In this document: piece by piece, positions 54,836-63,997 of the stretch
Numbering within the stretch: position 1 is the stretch's first letter
Layout: each line of letters begins with the position of its first letter
Assembly: GCF_002127655.1 (NCBI RefSeq)
Contig: NZ_NEHB01000015.1
Span: forward strand, 39,615 to 103,614
Source: Janthinobacterium sp. GW456P
GTDB lineage: Bacteria; Pseudomonadota; Gammaproteobacteria; Burkholderiales; Burkholderiaceae_D
Direction: 5' to 3'
Length of the DNA: 64,000 nt
Program-made: the position numbers and the translations under genes
The notes under the pieces: model-generated
Databases searched by the model: none
Told to the model about the DNA's origin: nothing
What the model saw: the letters and a program-made list of their open reading frames with translations, nothing else

Positions 54836-55150
54836 ATGGAAATCAGTCACACCATCACCAACCTGATCATCTTCGTGTTGGCCATTTATGTCGGCTACCA
54901 CGTCGTCTGGACCGTCACGCCGGCGCTGCATACGCCGCTGATGGCCGTCACCAATGCCATTTCCGCCATCATCATCGTCGGCGCCATGCTGGCGGCCGGC
55001 CTGACCGATGGCCCGCTGGCGCAAGTGGCCGGCACCCTGGCCGTGGCGCTGGCCGCCGTCAATGTATTCGGCGGCTTCCTCGTCACGCAGCGCATGCTCG
55101 AGATGTTCCGTAAAAAAGAACCGAAGGCCAAGCAAGGAGCAAAAGAATGA
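54836..55150 (+). CDS. pntAB: NAD(P) transhydrogenase subunit alpha, part 2
   Basis: 104 residues, the short membrane part of domain II: three hydrophobic helices ([63 protein letters not shown]) and a basic tail. GGAGAG precedes the ATG. The stop overlaps the pntB start (ATGA). Confidence 0.95.
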   Translation: MEISHTITNLIIFVLAIYVGYHVVWTVTPALHTPLMAVTNAISAIIIVGAMLAAGLTDGPLAQVAGTLAVALAAVNVFGGFLVTQRMLEMFRKKEPKAKQGAKE

Positions 55151-56613
55151 GTCACGCCATGAGCTTCGTCACCATGAACCTGGTGACGATGATGTACCTG
55201 ATCGCCTCGGTGTGCTTCATCCAGGCCTTGAAAGGCCTGTCGTCGCCATCGACGGCGCGCCGCGGCAATGCCTTCGGCATGAGCGGCATGGCCATCGCCG
55301 CTGTCACCACCGTGGCGCTGATCCTGAAACTGAAGGAACAGCAGACGGGCGGCATGGGCCTGACCCTTGTCATCATCGGCATCGTCACGGGTGGCGCCAT
55401 CGGCGCCTACCTGGCGAAAACCGTGGAAATGACGAAGATGCCGGAACTGGTGGCGGCCATGCACTCGCTGATCGGCCTGGCGGCCGTCTGCATCGCCGTG
55501 GCGGCCGTGTCGGAACCATGGGCCTTCAATATCGCGAAACACGGCGAGGCGCTGCCCATCGGCAACCGCTTCGAGCTGTTCATCGGCACCTTTGTCGGCG
55601 CCATCACGTTCTCCGGTTCGGTGATCGCCTTCGGCAAGCTGTCGGGCAAATACAAGTTCCGCCTGTTCCAGGGCGCGCCCGTCAGCTTCAAGGGCCAGCA
55701 CATGCTCAACCTGGTACTGGCGCTGGTGATGGTGGGCCTGGGCCTGGCGTTCTGCTTCGCCGATGGCGTGCAGCCGGCCTGGACGCCGTTCGTCATCATG
55801 ACCCTGATCGCCTTCGCGCTGGGCGTGCTGATCATCATCCCCATCGGCGGCGCCGACATGCCGGTGGTGGTGTCGATGCTCAACAGCTACTCGGGCTGGG
55901 CCGCGGCCGGCATCGGCTTTTCGCTGAATAACTCGATGCTGATCATCGCCGGCTCATTGGTCGGTTCTTCCGGCGCGATCCTGTCGTACATCATGTGCAA
56001 GGCCATGAACCGCTCGTTCTTCAACGTCATCCTCGGCGGCTTCGGCGGCGATGCGCCGGCCGCTGGCGCGGCGGGCGCGCAGGAACAGCGTCCGGTCAAA
56101 TCAGGTTCGGCCGACGATGCCGCCTTTATCATGAGCAATGCGGAAACCGTCATCATCGTGCCCGGCTACGGTCTGGCCGTGGCGCGCGCGCAGCATTCGC
56201 TGAAAGAACTGGTGGAAAAGCTCACGCACAAGGGCGTCACCGTCAAGTATGCGATCCACCCCGTGGCGGGGCGCATGCCGGGCCACATGAACGTGCTGCT
56301 GGCCGAGGCGGAAGTGCCGTACGACCAGGTCTTCGAGATGGAAGACATCAACGGCGAATTCGGCCAGACGGACGTGGTGCTGGTGCTGGGCGCGAACGAC
56401 GTCGTCAACCCGGCGGCGAAAGATCCGAAATCGCCGATCGCCGGCATGCCGATCCTCGAAGCCTATAAGGCCAAAAGCATCATCGTCAACAAGCGCTCGA
56501 TGGCGTCCGGCTATGCGGGCCTGGACAACGACCTGTTCTACCAGCCGAACACGATGATGGTGTTTGGCGACGCCAAGAAGGTGATCGAGGATATGCTCAA
56601 GGCAGTTGAGTAA
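55147..56613 (+). CDS. pntB: NAD(P) transhydrogenase subunit beta
   Basis: 488 residues. About eight or nine membrane helices form the proton channel, then the NADP(H)-binding domain III (from about residue 310): [83 protein letters not shown]. Makes NADPH from NADH using the proton gradient. Overlaps pntAB by 4 nt. A short tandem duplication sits at its stop codon. Confidence 0.97.
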   Translation: MSHAMSFVTMNLVTMMYLIASVCFIQALKGLSSPSTARRGNAFGMSGMAIAAVTTVALILKLKEQQTGGMGLTLVIIGIVTGGAIGAYLAKTVEMTKMPELVAAMHSLIGLAAVCIAVAAVSEPWAFNIAKHGEALPIGNRFELFIGTFVGAITFSGSVIAFGKLSGKYKFRLFQGAPVSFKGQHMLNLVLALVMVGLGLAFCFADGVQPAWTPFVIMTLIAFALGVLIIIPIGGADMPVVVSMLNSYSGWAAAGIGFSLNNSMLIIAGSLVGSSGAILSYIMCKAMNRSFFNVILGGFGGDAPAAGAAGAQEQRPVKSGSADDAAFIMSNAETVIIVPGYGLAVARAQHSLKELVEKLTHKGVTVKYAIHPVAGRMPGHMNVLLAEAEVPYDQVFEMEDINGEFGQTDVVLVLGANDVVNPAAKDPKSPIAGMPILEAYKAKSIIVNKRSMASGYAGLDNDLFYQPNTMMVFGDAKKVIEDMLKAVE

Positions 56614-56630
56614 GGCAGTTGAGTAAGGCA
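56599..56630. repeat. 13-bp tandem duplication at the pntB stop
   Basis: The unit TAAGGCAGTTGAG (with preceding AAGGCAGTTGAG) is repeated, so two TAA codons follow each other 13 nt apart, the first being the pntB stop. Confidence 0.75.
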
Positions 56631-56651
56631 GTGCCTTAGTCAACTGAAGAT

Positions 56652-56676
56652 GGCCCGCCTTGCGCGGGCCGTTTTT
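56652..56676 (+). terminator. Intrinsic terminator of the pnt operon
   Basis: GGCCCGC/GCGGGCC stem with 5-nt loop followed by GTTTTT. The T-run overlaps the stop codon of the convergent GGDEF gene. Confidence 0.85.
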
Positions 56677-57628
56677 ATTGGGCGGCCGCTGCGGCGACGA
56701 CTTTATTGCGTCCCTGGTGCTTGGCCGCGTACAGGGCCTTGTCGGCATCCGACATGGCCGCGTCCAGGCTGGCGCCGGCCGTCAGGGAGGCCACGCCGAT
56801 GCTGATGGTCACCTGCAGTTCGCCGCCATCGGGCAAAGGCGTGATGGCGGCGGCCACGGCGGCGCGGATGCGTTCGGCCACCTTGTGCGCCTGCCGCAGG
56901 CTGGCGTCGGGGAACAGCAGGCCGAACTCCTCGCCGCCGAGACGGGCCGCCACGTCGGTGATGCGTCCCGTGTCGCGCAGCGCCTGCGCCACCGTGCGCA
57001 GCACGGCGTCGCCCACGGCATGGCCGTAGCGGTCGTTGATCTTCTTGAAATGGTCGAGGTCGGCCACGCCCACGGTCAGGGCGGCGCCGCTGCGTGCCGC
57101 GCGCGCCATCGCCTGCTCGGCTTGCGCTTCATAGGCGCGCCGGTTGGGCAGCGACGTCAGCGCATCGTGCAGCGCCTGCTGTTCCAGCTGCGCCAGCAGG
57201 CTGGCGTTTTTTGCCGCCAGTTCGCGCCGTTCGCGCACGTCGAGCAAGAAGGCGCCGAAATAGCGGATGCCGTCGACCACGCCCAGGTCCAGCGCCTTCA
57301 TTTCGATGGGAATCATTTGCGCATCGCGGTGGCGGATGGCGAATTCGCGTATCTTGCCCAGCACGCTGGAGGTGCGCGAACTGCGGATGTAATTGATCAC
57401 GTGGTTGTCGTGCTGCGCGCCGACGGCGTCGGGCAGCAGGCCGTTCAGGGTCTGGCCCAGCAATTCCCCGCTGGCATAGCCCGACAGCGCCTGCATGGCG
57501 CCATTGATATAGCGGATGCGGCAATGTTCATCGATGATGATGACGGCGTCGAGGGCGTCTTCCAGCAGGCGGGAAAAGAGCACTTCGGGAAGAGCGGCAG
57601 GCGGTGCTGCGGGCAATGCATCTGTCAT
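56675..57628 (-). CDS. PAS-GGDEF diguanylate cyclase
   Basis: 317 residues, cytosolic. PAS domain at about residues 18-135 (AVIIIDEHCRIRYINGAMQALSGYASGELLGQTL), short coiled coil, then GGDEF domain (about 150-310) with DALTSLPNRRAY, DLDHFKKINDRYGHAVGD and the active site GGEEF. An inhibitory I-site RxxD (RITD) lies five residues before it, so product feedback is expected. Makes c-di-GMP in response to whatever the PAS domain senses. No neighbour suggests the signal. Confidence 0.93.
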   Translation of the reverse strand: MTDALPAAPPAALPEVLFSRLLEDALDAVIIIDEHCRIRYINGAMQALSGYASGELLGQTLNGLLPDAVGAQHDNHVINYIRSSRTSSVLGKIREFAIRHRDAQMIPIEMKALDLGVVDGIRYFGAFLLDVRERRELAAKNASLLAQLEQQALHDALTSLPNRRAYEAQAEQAMARAARSGAALTVGVADLDHFKKINDRYGHAVGDAVLRTVAQALRDTGRITDVAARLGGEEFGLLFPDASLRQAHKVAERIRAAVAAAITPLPDGGELQVTISIGVASLTAGASLDAAMSDADKALYAAKHQGRNKVVAAAAAQ

Positions 57629-57743
57629 GGAACGGTCGCCAAAAACCAGGTGACAGCCATTGTCGCATCCGCAGGCCGTTTACTCCATGCCGGAGACGTT
57701 CCGTGTTTCTTTTTCGCCCGTGCCCTTTACTTATTGTTAAGGT

Positions 57744-58886
57744 TCAGCGGCGGCCGTACATCATCAGGGTGGCCAGGCTTTTGCGCGCGGGGCTGAAAAC
57801 GTCCAGCAAGCCCAGCGACAGGCCCAGCAAGCCTTGCGTGGGGGCGCTGCCCGTGAAGATGCGCGCCATGGTGTCGGTGACGCGCACGGTCAGGCCCCGG
57901 TCGGCCTGGCGCAGGCTGGCGTAGTGCTCCAGCCCGGCCGGGCTGCTGTCCTGCGCCAGCACGCGGGCCAGCACGGCGGCGTCGCGCAAGCCCAGGTTCA
58001 GGCCCTGTCCCGCCACCGGATGCAGGGTTTGCGCCGCATTGCCGATGGCGACCGTGCGCGCCGTGCCGTTCGCCTGCGCGTTCAGGCCCAGCGGATAGGC
58101 CAGGCGCGCCGTGGTGTGGGTAAAGCGTCCCAGGCGGCTGCCGAAAGCGGCGCCCAGGCGCGCCAGGAAGGCTGCCTCGTCCAGCGCCAGCAATTGCTCC
58201 GCGCGCGTGGGCGGCACGCACCACACCAGCGCGTAGCCGTCGTCCTGCGGCAGCAGGGCCAGCGGACCTTCGTCGGTGAAGCGCTCGTACGCGCGGTGCG
58301 CGATGGGGGCGCTCGTGCGCACATGGGCGATGATGGCGCTTTGGCCATAATCGCGGCTGACGGCGCGTTCCGGCTGCTGGCCGAACAGGCCGCCCTCGGC
58401 CTGCACCAGCAGACCGGCGCGCAAGCTCGACGCGGCGCCCGCCTGGTCGATCTGCACGGACACGCCGGCGGCGTTTTCCTCACTGCCCGTCACCAGGGCC
58501 GGGCGCAGGCTGGCCACGCCCAGGCGCTCGCACACGTCGGCCAGCGCGCTGACGACGGCGCCGTAACGCGCCACATAGCCGAGCGCCTCGACGCCATGTT
58601 CGCCGCGGTCCATCAGGCTGCGCCCGAACTGGCCGCGGCGCGACACGTGGATCTGGTGGATAGGCGTCGCCTCCACGGGCCAGGCGCCCGCTTCCTCGAG
58701 TATCTGGCGGCTGCCGTGCGACAGGGCGATGGTGCGCGGGTCGCGCCGGGCTTGTTCGAGGGATTTGGCGTCGAGCAGGGCGATGCCGGCGGCGCGGCTG
58801 CCCCGCTGCACCAGCAGGGCGGCCAGGGCCATGCCGACGGGGCCGGCGCCGCAGATGGCGAGATCGAAAGTGGATGGTGTATGCAT
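57744..58886 (-). CDS. ubiH: Ubiquinone biosynthesis FAD-monooxygenase UbiH-like
   Basis: 380 residues, class A flavoprotein hydroxylase. FAD motif DLAICGAGPVGMALAALL; RTIALSHGSRQILEEAG; and the second FAD region GNAAQTLHPVAGQGLNLGLRDA. The GNAAQ variant (against GDAAH in UbiF/UbiI) is that of UbiH, which hydroxylates C6 of the ubiquinone ring. Downstream of pepP by 9 nt, the pepP-ubiH order known from other proteobacteria. Confidence 0.88.
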   Translation of the reverse strand: MHTPSTFDLAICGAGPVGMALAALLVQRGSRAAGIALLDAKSLEQARRDPRTIALSHGSRQILEEAGAWPVEATPIHQIHVSRRGQFGRSLMDRGEHGVEALGYVARYGAVVSALADVCERLGVASLRPALVTGSEENAAGVSVQIDQAGAASSLRAGLLVQAEGGLFGQQPERAVSRDYGQSAIIAHVRTSAPIAHRAYERFTDEGPLALLPQDDGYALVWCVPPTRAEQLLALDEAAFLARLGAAFGSRLGRFTHTTARLAYPLGLNAQANGTARTVAIGNAAQTLHPVAGQGLNLGLRDAAVLARVLAQDSSPAGLEHYASLRQADRGLTVRVTDTMARIFTGSAPTQGLLGLSLGLLDVFSPARKSLATLMMYGRR

Positions 58887-58895
58887 GCGGCGGGG

Positions 58896-60221
58896 TTAAT
58901 CCTGTGACATCAGTTGTTCGATTTCAGCGATGCTCTTGGGCGCCGTGCTGAAGACTTCATGGCCTTGCGGCGTGACCAGCACATCGTCCTCGATGCGGAT
59001 GCCCGTATGCCAGAACTGCTCCGGCACGCCGGCGCCGGGACGCACGTAGATGCCCGGTTCCACCGTCAGCACCATGCCCGGTGCCAAAGCGCGCCAAGGC
59101 TTGCCGGGCGCATCCGTGTCGCGGTAGGCGCCCACGTCGTGCACGTCCATGCCCAGCCAGTGGCTGGTGCCGTGCATGTAGAAGGGCATATAGGCCTTGT
59201 CGGCGATGACGTCCTGCGCGCTGCCGCTTTTTTGCCGGTCCAGCAAACCCAGGTCCAGCATGCCCTGCGCCAGCACTTGCACGGCCGCCTCGTGGATGGC
59301 GCTGTGCGGCAAGCCGGGGCGAACCATGTCCAGCGCCGCCTGCTGCGCCGCCAGCACCAGCTCGTACAGCGCCCGCTGCGGGCCGCTGAAACGGCCGTTG
59401 ACGGGCCAGGTGCGCGTGATGTCGGAGGCATAGCCATCGAGTTCGCAGCCGGCGTCGATCAAGACCAGCTCGCCTTCTTTCAATACCGCGTTGTTGGCGC
59501 TGTAGTGCAGGATGCAGGCGTTGCCGCCGCCCGCGACGATGGAGGAATAGGCGGGAAACTGCGCGCCGCTGCGGCGAAATTCGTACAGCAGCTCCGCTTC
59601 GAGCGCATATTCGTGCATGCCGGGCCGCGTGGCGCGCATGGCGCGTACGTGGGCGGCGCTGGAAATGGCGGCCGCGCGGCGCATCAGCTGCTGTTCCTGC
59701 GTGTCTTTCAGCAGGCGCATGGCGTCAAGCATGCCACTGATGTCATGCGCGATGGCGGGCGCCGTGACGCCGCTGCGGGCCTTTTGCCGCACGTTGTGCC
59801 GCCAGAGCTTCACCTGCGCATCGAGGCTGCCGCCCAGCGCATAGTAGATGGCGGGAGAGTCGGCCAGCAGGCGCGTCATTTCCACGTCGAGTTCCTCGAT
59901 GGGGAAGGCGGCGTCAAAACCGAAGCTGGCGCGCGCCGCCTCGGGACCGTGGCGGAATCCGTCCCAGATTTCGCGCTCCGTGTTCTTTGCGCGGCAAAAC
60001 AGGATGGCGCGCGCGGGCGCCGTGGCGCTGGCGGCCACCAGGGCCATGGTGCTGTCGGGTTCCGCAAAGCCGCTCAGGTAGTAGAAATAGCTGTCGTGGC
60101 GGTACGGATAATCGCAATCGCTGTTGCGCGGCACTTCGGGCGCCGTGGCGATGACGGCCACGCTGCCCGGCAGCATCTGCGCCAGCAGTGCGGCGCGGCG
60201 TGCCGCGTAATTGGCCATCAT
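58896..60221 (-). CDS. pepP: Xaa-Pro aminopeptidase (aminopeptidase P)
   Basis: 441 residues, pita-bread metallopeptidase M24B. Dinuclear Mn ligands: LIDAGCELDGYASDITRTW (two Asp), HGTSHWLGMDVHDVG (His), LTVEPGIYV (Glu), GIRIEDDVLVT (Glu). N-terminal AMP_N domain DCDYPYRHDSYFYYLSGF. Starts at ATGATG (60221/60218) overlapping the murU stop; the longer frame to 60290 lies inside murU. Releases N-terminal residues preceding proline. Confidence 0.95.
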   Translation of the reverse strand: MMANYAARRAALLAQMLPGSVAVIATAPEVPRNSDCDYPYRHDSYFYYLSGFAEPDSTMALVAASATAPARAILFCRAKNTEREIWDGFRHGPEAARASFGFDAAFPIEELDVEMTRLLADSPAIYYALGGSLDAQVKLWRHNVRQKARSGVTAPAIAHDISGMLDAMRLLKDTQEQQLMRRAAAISSAAHVRAMRATRPGMHEYALEAELLYEFRRSGAQFPAYSSIVAGGGNACILHYSANNAVLKEGELVLIDAGCELDGYASDITRTWPVNGRFSGPQRALYELVLAAQQAALDMVRPGLPHSAIHEAAVQVLAQGMLDLGLLDRQKSGSAQDVIADKAYMPFYMHGTSHWLGMDVHDVGAYRDTDAPGKPWRALAPGMVLTVEPGIYVRPGAGVPEQFWHTGIRIEDDVLVTPQGHEVFSTAPKSIAEIEQLMSQD

Positions 60222-60937
60222 GTTGCGCTGGCCTTGGCCGTGACGCCATTGAGCACGTCGAGTTGTGCCGGCGTGCCCACATTGGTCCACTCGCCGGTAT
60301 AGACTTCGCCGCCCACGCGGCCCTGGTCCGCGTACCGGCGCAGCAAATCGCCCAGTTTGGCGTGGCTGCCGGGCGTGATGCCGTCGAACATTTCAGGACG
60401 GTACACGCCGATGTTGGCGAAGGTCCACTTGGTGTCGTCCGTATTGTTGATCGAGAACAAGGTCAGGCCGAAGTCGCCCTTCGGGTGGAAGTCCGGGTTG
60501 GGCACCAGGTAGGTCCAGGCGATGTCGCGCTGATCGGCCGGATACGGCGTACCCAGCACATCCTTGTCGGCCAGCACGTCGAGCACTTGCTTGAAATCAA
60601 AGTAAGGGCAATAGATGTCGCCGGAAATGGCGAGGAACGGTTCTTCGCCCAGCAAGTGGCGCGCCTGGGCGATGCCGCCCGCCGTTTCCAGCGGCGTCGT
60701 TTCCGGCGAATACGCGATGCGCGCGCCGTACGCGCTGCCGTCGCCCAGGGTTGCCTCGATCTGCTGGCCCAGGTGCGAATGGTTGATGACGATGTCCGTG
60801 ATGCCGGCGCGCACCAGGTTCAGCACATGCCAGACGATCAGCGGGCGGCCGCGCACTTTCAGCAGCGGTTTGGGACAGGTATCGGTAAGCGGACGCATCC
60901 GTTCACCGCGGCCTGCGGCAAAGATCATGGCTTTCAT
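60218..60937 (-). CDS. murU: N-acetylmuramate-1-phosphate uridylyltransferase
   Basis: 239 residues, nucleotidyltransferase fold: MKAMIFAAGRGERMRPLTDTCPKPLLKVRGRPLI, AISGDIY and ANIGVYRPEMF. In Pseudomonas MurU makes UDP-MurNAc from MurNAc-1-P in the peptidoglycan-recycling bypass that avoids the fosfomycin target MurA. Assignment rests on similarity and on the kinase AmgK just upstream. Its stop overlaps the pepP start. Confidence 0.88.
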   Translation of the reverse strand: MKAMIFAAGRGERMRPLTDTCPKPLLKVRGRPLIVWHVLNLVRAGITDIVINHSHLGQQIEATLGDGSAYGARIAYSPETTPLETAGGIAQARHLLGEEPFLAISGDIYCPYFDFKQVLDVLADKDVLGTPYPADQRDIAWTYLVPNPDFHPKGDFGLTLFSINNTDDTKWTFANIGVYRPEMFDGITPGSHAKLGDLLRRYADQGRVGGEVYTGEWTNVGTPAQLDVLNGVTAKASAT

Positions 60938-60980
60938 GGGTAGTCTTTTCTGATTTGTTCAGTAATTTTTCTGTGGTTAC

Positions 60981-61100
60981 GACATCGGACAAAACCGTAG
61001 CGAGCGGCAGTGATTTGTGGCCGAGAAGCGCAACCGTACTCTAGTACGGTGAGCATCGCCGGCCGCAAAGCGCGACGCGCAGTAGGTTTTGGCCGGTGTC
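60981..61100 (-). repeat. Stop-codon palindromic element, family 1 (short form), copy D
   Basis: 120 nt between amgK and murU, beginning one base after the amgK stop codon. Ends GACATCGGACAAAACC and GGTTTTGGCCGGTGTC pair, with G-U pairs. The inner 104 nt are identical to the copy at 47147-47250 except one C/T difference, while the outermost arms differ. Confidence 0.88.
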
Positions 61101-61101
61101 A

Positions 61102-62169
61102 TCAGAATGTGTAGCCGACCTGGGGCGTTTTGTTCTCCAGCGCATCGAGCAAGCGCACCAGCGGCTTGAGTTCCGTGTAGCGGTTGGCCGTCTTGCGCAC
61201 GTAGTCGAGCACGGTTGGCAAATCGCCCATGTACAGATCCTTGCCATCGCGGTAATTCAGGCGCGAGAACAGGCCGAGGATTTTCAGGTGGCGCTGCAGG
61301 GCCGTGAATTCGAAATCGCGGTAGAAGGCGTCGATGTCGGGATTCACCGGCAAGCCCAGCTGCTTGGCGCGCTGCCAGTAGCGGATCACCCAGTCGAGCA
61401 CGAGTTCCTCGTCCCACTGGATATACGCGTCGCGCAGCAGCGAGGCGATGTCGTAGGTGACGGGACCGAAGACGGCGTCCTGGAAGTCGAGGATGCCGGG
61501 ATTGGGGAGCGAGCCATCGTTGATGTGCATCAAATTACGCGAATGGTAGTCGCGGTGCATGAATACTTGTTGCTGCGACAAGATATTCGCCGTGATGGCT
61601 TCGAAGACCTTGTCCAGCTGGGTTTGTTGCACGTCCGTCAAGGTGGCGCCCAGGTGTTTGCCGATAAACCATTCCGGGAACAGATTCATTTCGCGCAGGA
61701 TGAAGGCGCGGTCGAATTCGGGCAGCACGTCGGGGGCGCTGGCCAGCTGGATTTTCATCAACGATTCCAGTGCTTCGGCGTACAGCACGCTGGCGTTGTC
61801 GTGGTTCAGGGCGTCCAGATATGTAGTCGTGCCCAGGTCGGACAGCAGCAAAAAGCCCTGCTCCAGGTCTTGCGCGATGATGTCGGGCACGGACACGCCG
61901 GCGCCTTTCAACAAGCCGGCCACCTTGACAAAGGCGGGCACGTTTTCGCGCTCGGGCGGCGCATCCATGGCGATCAGTGTCTTTCCTGGCAATGTTGTGT
62001 TGCTTGGCAGCACATCGAGACGGTAGTAGCGGCGGAAGCTGGCATCGCTGGAAGCGGGGCGGGCGGATTCGGGCGCGACGAGGTTCAGCGGGGCCAACCA
62101 GGCTTTCAACAGGGGCAGGCGAGCGTCGGCGGAGGCCGGCGCGGCAGGGGAATTGGGGGAGAATGACAT
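61102..62169 (-). CDS. amgK: N-acetylmuramate/N-acetylglucosamine kinase AmgK-like
   Basis: 355 residues from ATG 62169; a longer frame reaches 62220 but enters the group II intron end. Aminoglycoside-phosphotransferase fold: SSDASFRRYYRLDVL (nucleotide loop), catalytic loop FMHRDYHSRNLM and metal motif LDFQDAVFGPVTYDIASLLRDAY. AmgK phosphorylates MurNAc at C1 for MurU. No Shine-Dalgarno is evident. amgK and murU are 164 nt apart with a palindromic element between. Confidence 0.88.
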   Translation of the reverse strand: MSFSPNSPAAPASADARLPLLKAWLAPLNLVAPESARPASSDASFRRYYRLDVLPSNTTLPGKTLIAMDAPPERENVPAFVKVAGLLKGAGVSVPDIIAQDLEQGFLLLSDLGTTTYLDALNHDNASVLYAEALESLMKIQLASAPDVLPEFDRAFILREMNLFPEWFIGKHLGATLTDVQQTQLDKVFEAITANILSQQQVFMHRDYHSRNLMHINDGSLPNPGILDFQDAVFGPVTYDIASLLRDAYIQWDEELVLDWVIRYWQRAKQLGLPVNPDIDAFYRDFEFTALQRHLKILGLFSRLNYRDGKDLYMGDLPTVLDYVRKTANRYTELKPLVRLLDALENKTPQVGYTF

Positions 62170-62242
62170 TAAGCGGCCTGTGGAATCGGGTTGATGGTGC
62201 GGAGGGTAGGAGAACCCCATTGCTGGAAGCTCTCCCCCCTAA

Positions 62243-62276
62243 GAACCGTGCGTGCGACTTTCACCGCACACGGCTC
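62243..62276 (-). ncRNA. Group II intron domain V
   Basis: 34 nt that fold as GAGCCGTGTGCGG-TGAAA-GTCGCACGCACGGTTC with the catalytic AGC triad near the 5' base and a GAAA tetraloop, matching bacterial domain V. It lies 18 nt after the stop of the reverse transcriptase. Confidence 0.88.
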
Positions 62277-62293
62277 AAGCATAATAAAAGTCC

Positions 62294-63997
62294 CTATGCA
62301 GGGACCGGCTTCGCAACTTGTAAATCGTTTGCGTGCACATTTATATGGCAATTTGGGTGCAATAATACGCGATTTCCAAGGGCGTCGGAACCACCTGCCA
62401 CACGGTATTCCATGTGGTGGTCATGCCATCCGGTTTCCATGTTCATCTCGTATCCACACAGAGCGCACAAGCCACGTTGGTCGAGGTAGAGCTTGGCCCA
62501 CTCACGCCGGTAAGACATGTTTTTCAACATGCGTTCCTGCCGAAGGGTTTCACCATACAGTTCCCATTGTGGATCGTAGGGGTGATAGCCGCCCTTGATC
62601 TTCGTGTGACGCAGAATCGCCGTACCCGGTAACGAGTACAGTTCTTTCGTGGCCTTATTGCCGTTCTTTGTGACAACGTCCGCTGCAAACCCCCGATTTC
62701 CACTCTCGCTTGGGCGCCAGTATCGGTCGCGTATCCAACTGTCGGTTTTCTTCGGATGCCTGCGCATGGCCCAGCGACGAAGCCGCCAGTACAGCAGCGA
62801 CTCCATCGTTGAGAACGCCTCCTTGGCGACGACAGGGCTGTGATATTGCGCCCAGCCCCGCAGCATGGGGTTCAGCAATCGAATGAGATTCTCTTGCTTC
62901 GCCCCGATGTTTTCGCTGATCGTCTTCCTCAGCTTTTCATAGAACGCTTTCATGTTCTTCTTACTTGGCTTGATGAGCAGTGTCCCGGAATATTTTCGGA
63001 AGTTCCACCCCAGGAAGTCGAAGCCCTCATCGATGTGCACGATCTTGGTTTTGGCACTGGACAGCCGCAATCCTCTGACTGCAAGAAACGCTTCGATCCA
63101 AGGCCTGATTTCCGTCTCCAGCAATTCCTTCGATCCACTGGTAACGACAAAATCGTCGGCATATCGCACGACACCGACTTTGAGCTTGCCTGCCTTTGAC
63201 TTGCCGAATTTCGCACCGAGGTGCGCAATCAGTTCAGTCTCCAGCCCGTTCAACGTCCAATTCGCTAGGGCAGGGCTGATGATGCCGCCCTGTGGCGTTC
63301 CAGCTGTGGTTGCCATCAATTGCTTCCGGTCAACTACCCCGGATTTCAGCCATTTAGACAGGATCGACTTATCCATGAAGACATTGTCGACCAGCCATTG
63401 ATGGTTGATATTGTCGAAAAAACCTTCGATATCGGCATCCAACACCCAGGTTGCCGAGACTTTCCGGCAGGTCTGGAGAAAAATTTGCGACATAGCATCG
63501 GCCGTTGAGCGATTTTTGCGAAACCCGTATGAATTGGGATCACTCAGCGTTTCCAAGACCGGATCCAGGGCCAACAGGTGAAGCGCCTGCATCGCCCGGT
63601 CCCGCATGGTGGGGATGCCCAGTGGGCGCATCCTTCCATTTGACTTGGGAATAAAGACCCTCCGTAATGGCAGGGGCCGATAGCCTTGTCTCTTCAACTG
63701 TGCAATGGCAGCGAACTTCTGCGTTGCTGAGTCCCACAACTGCTGGTCCACGCCTGCGGTTCGTTTGCCTTGATTCTCTGTCACTCGTTTGACTGCCAGC
63801 GCTTTCGCGCTGAACGAGTGGGTTAGCCACCTTTGCAGCGCTTTCGCCCTGCGCCAGTCGCCTTCCTGTGTCGCCTTCGTTAATCGATGCTGCATGGCTC
63901 TCACGTTGCGTTGTACGCGCCGCCAGTTGATGGCGACCCATTCAGTAGGCACGTGCGAGGACGCAGAACCGGCAAGACTGCTAGCGGTTACTTTCAT
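62294..63997 (-). CDS. ltrA: Group II intron reverse transcriptase/maturase with HNH endonuclease
   Basis: 567 residues, complete. N-terminal RT0 region (WRRVQRNVRAMQHRLTKATQ...GKRTAGVDQQLWD), RT core with IPKSNGRMRPLGIPTMRDRAMQ, TPQGGIISPALAN and the YADD active site (VVRYADDFVV), then the maturase X domain (NPMLRGWAQYHSPVVAKEAF) and a C-terminal HNH nuclease (CALCGYEMN...HDHHMEYRVAGGSDALGNRVLLHPNCH). All catalytic residues are intact, so it is probably active in splicing and mobility. Chloroplast-like or related HNH-bearing class. Confidence 0.95.
   Translation of the reverse strand: MKVTASSLAGSASSHVPTEWVAINWRRVQRNVRAMQHRLTKATQEGDWRRAKALQRWLTHSFSAKALAVKRVTENQGKRTAGVDQQLWDSATQKFAAIAQLKRQGYRPLPLRRVFIPKSNGRMRPLGIPTMRDRAMQALHLLALDPVLETLSDPNSYGFRKNRSTADAMSQIFLQTCRKVSATWVLDADIEGFFDNINHQWLVDNVFMDKSILSKWLKSGVVDRKQLMATTAGTPQGGIISPALANWTLNGLETELIAHLGAKFGKSKAGKLKVGVVRYADDFVVTSGSKELLETEIRPWIEAFLAVRGLRLSSAKTKIVHIDEGFDFLGWNFRKYSGTLLIKPSKKNMKAFYEKLRKTISENIGAKQENLIRLLNPMLRGWAQYHSPVVAKEAFSTMESLLYWRLRRWAMRRHPKKTDSWIRDRYWRPSESGNRGFAADVVTKNGNKATKELYSLPGTAILRHTKIKGGYHPYDPQWELYGETLRQERMLKNMSYRREWAKLYLDQRGLCALCGYEMNMETGWHDHHMEYRVAGGSDALGNRVLLHPNCHINVHANDLQVAKPVPA

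Noticed and set aside
62170-62220. N-terminal extension of AmgK from the upstream in-frame ATG
   Set aside because: That stretch runs into the group II intron 3' end; the extra residues are not those of an AmgK N-terminus.
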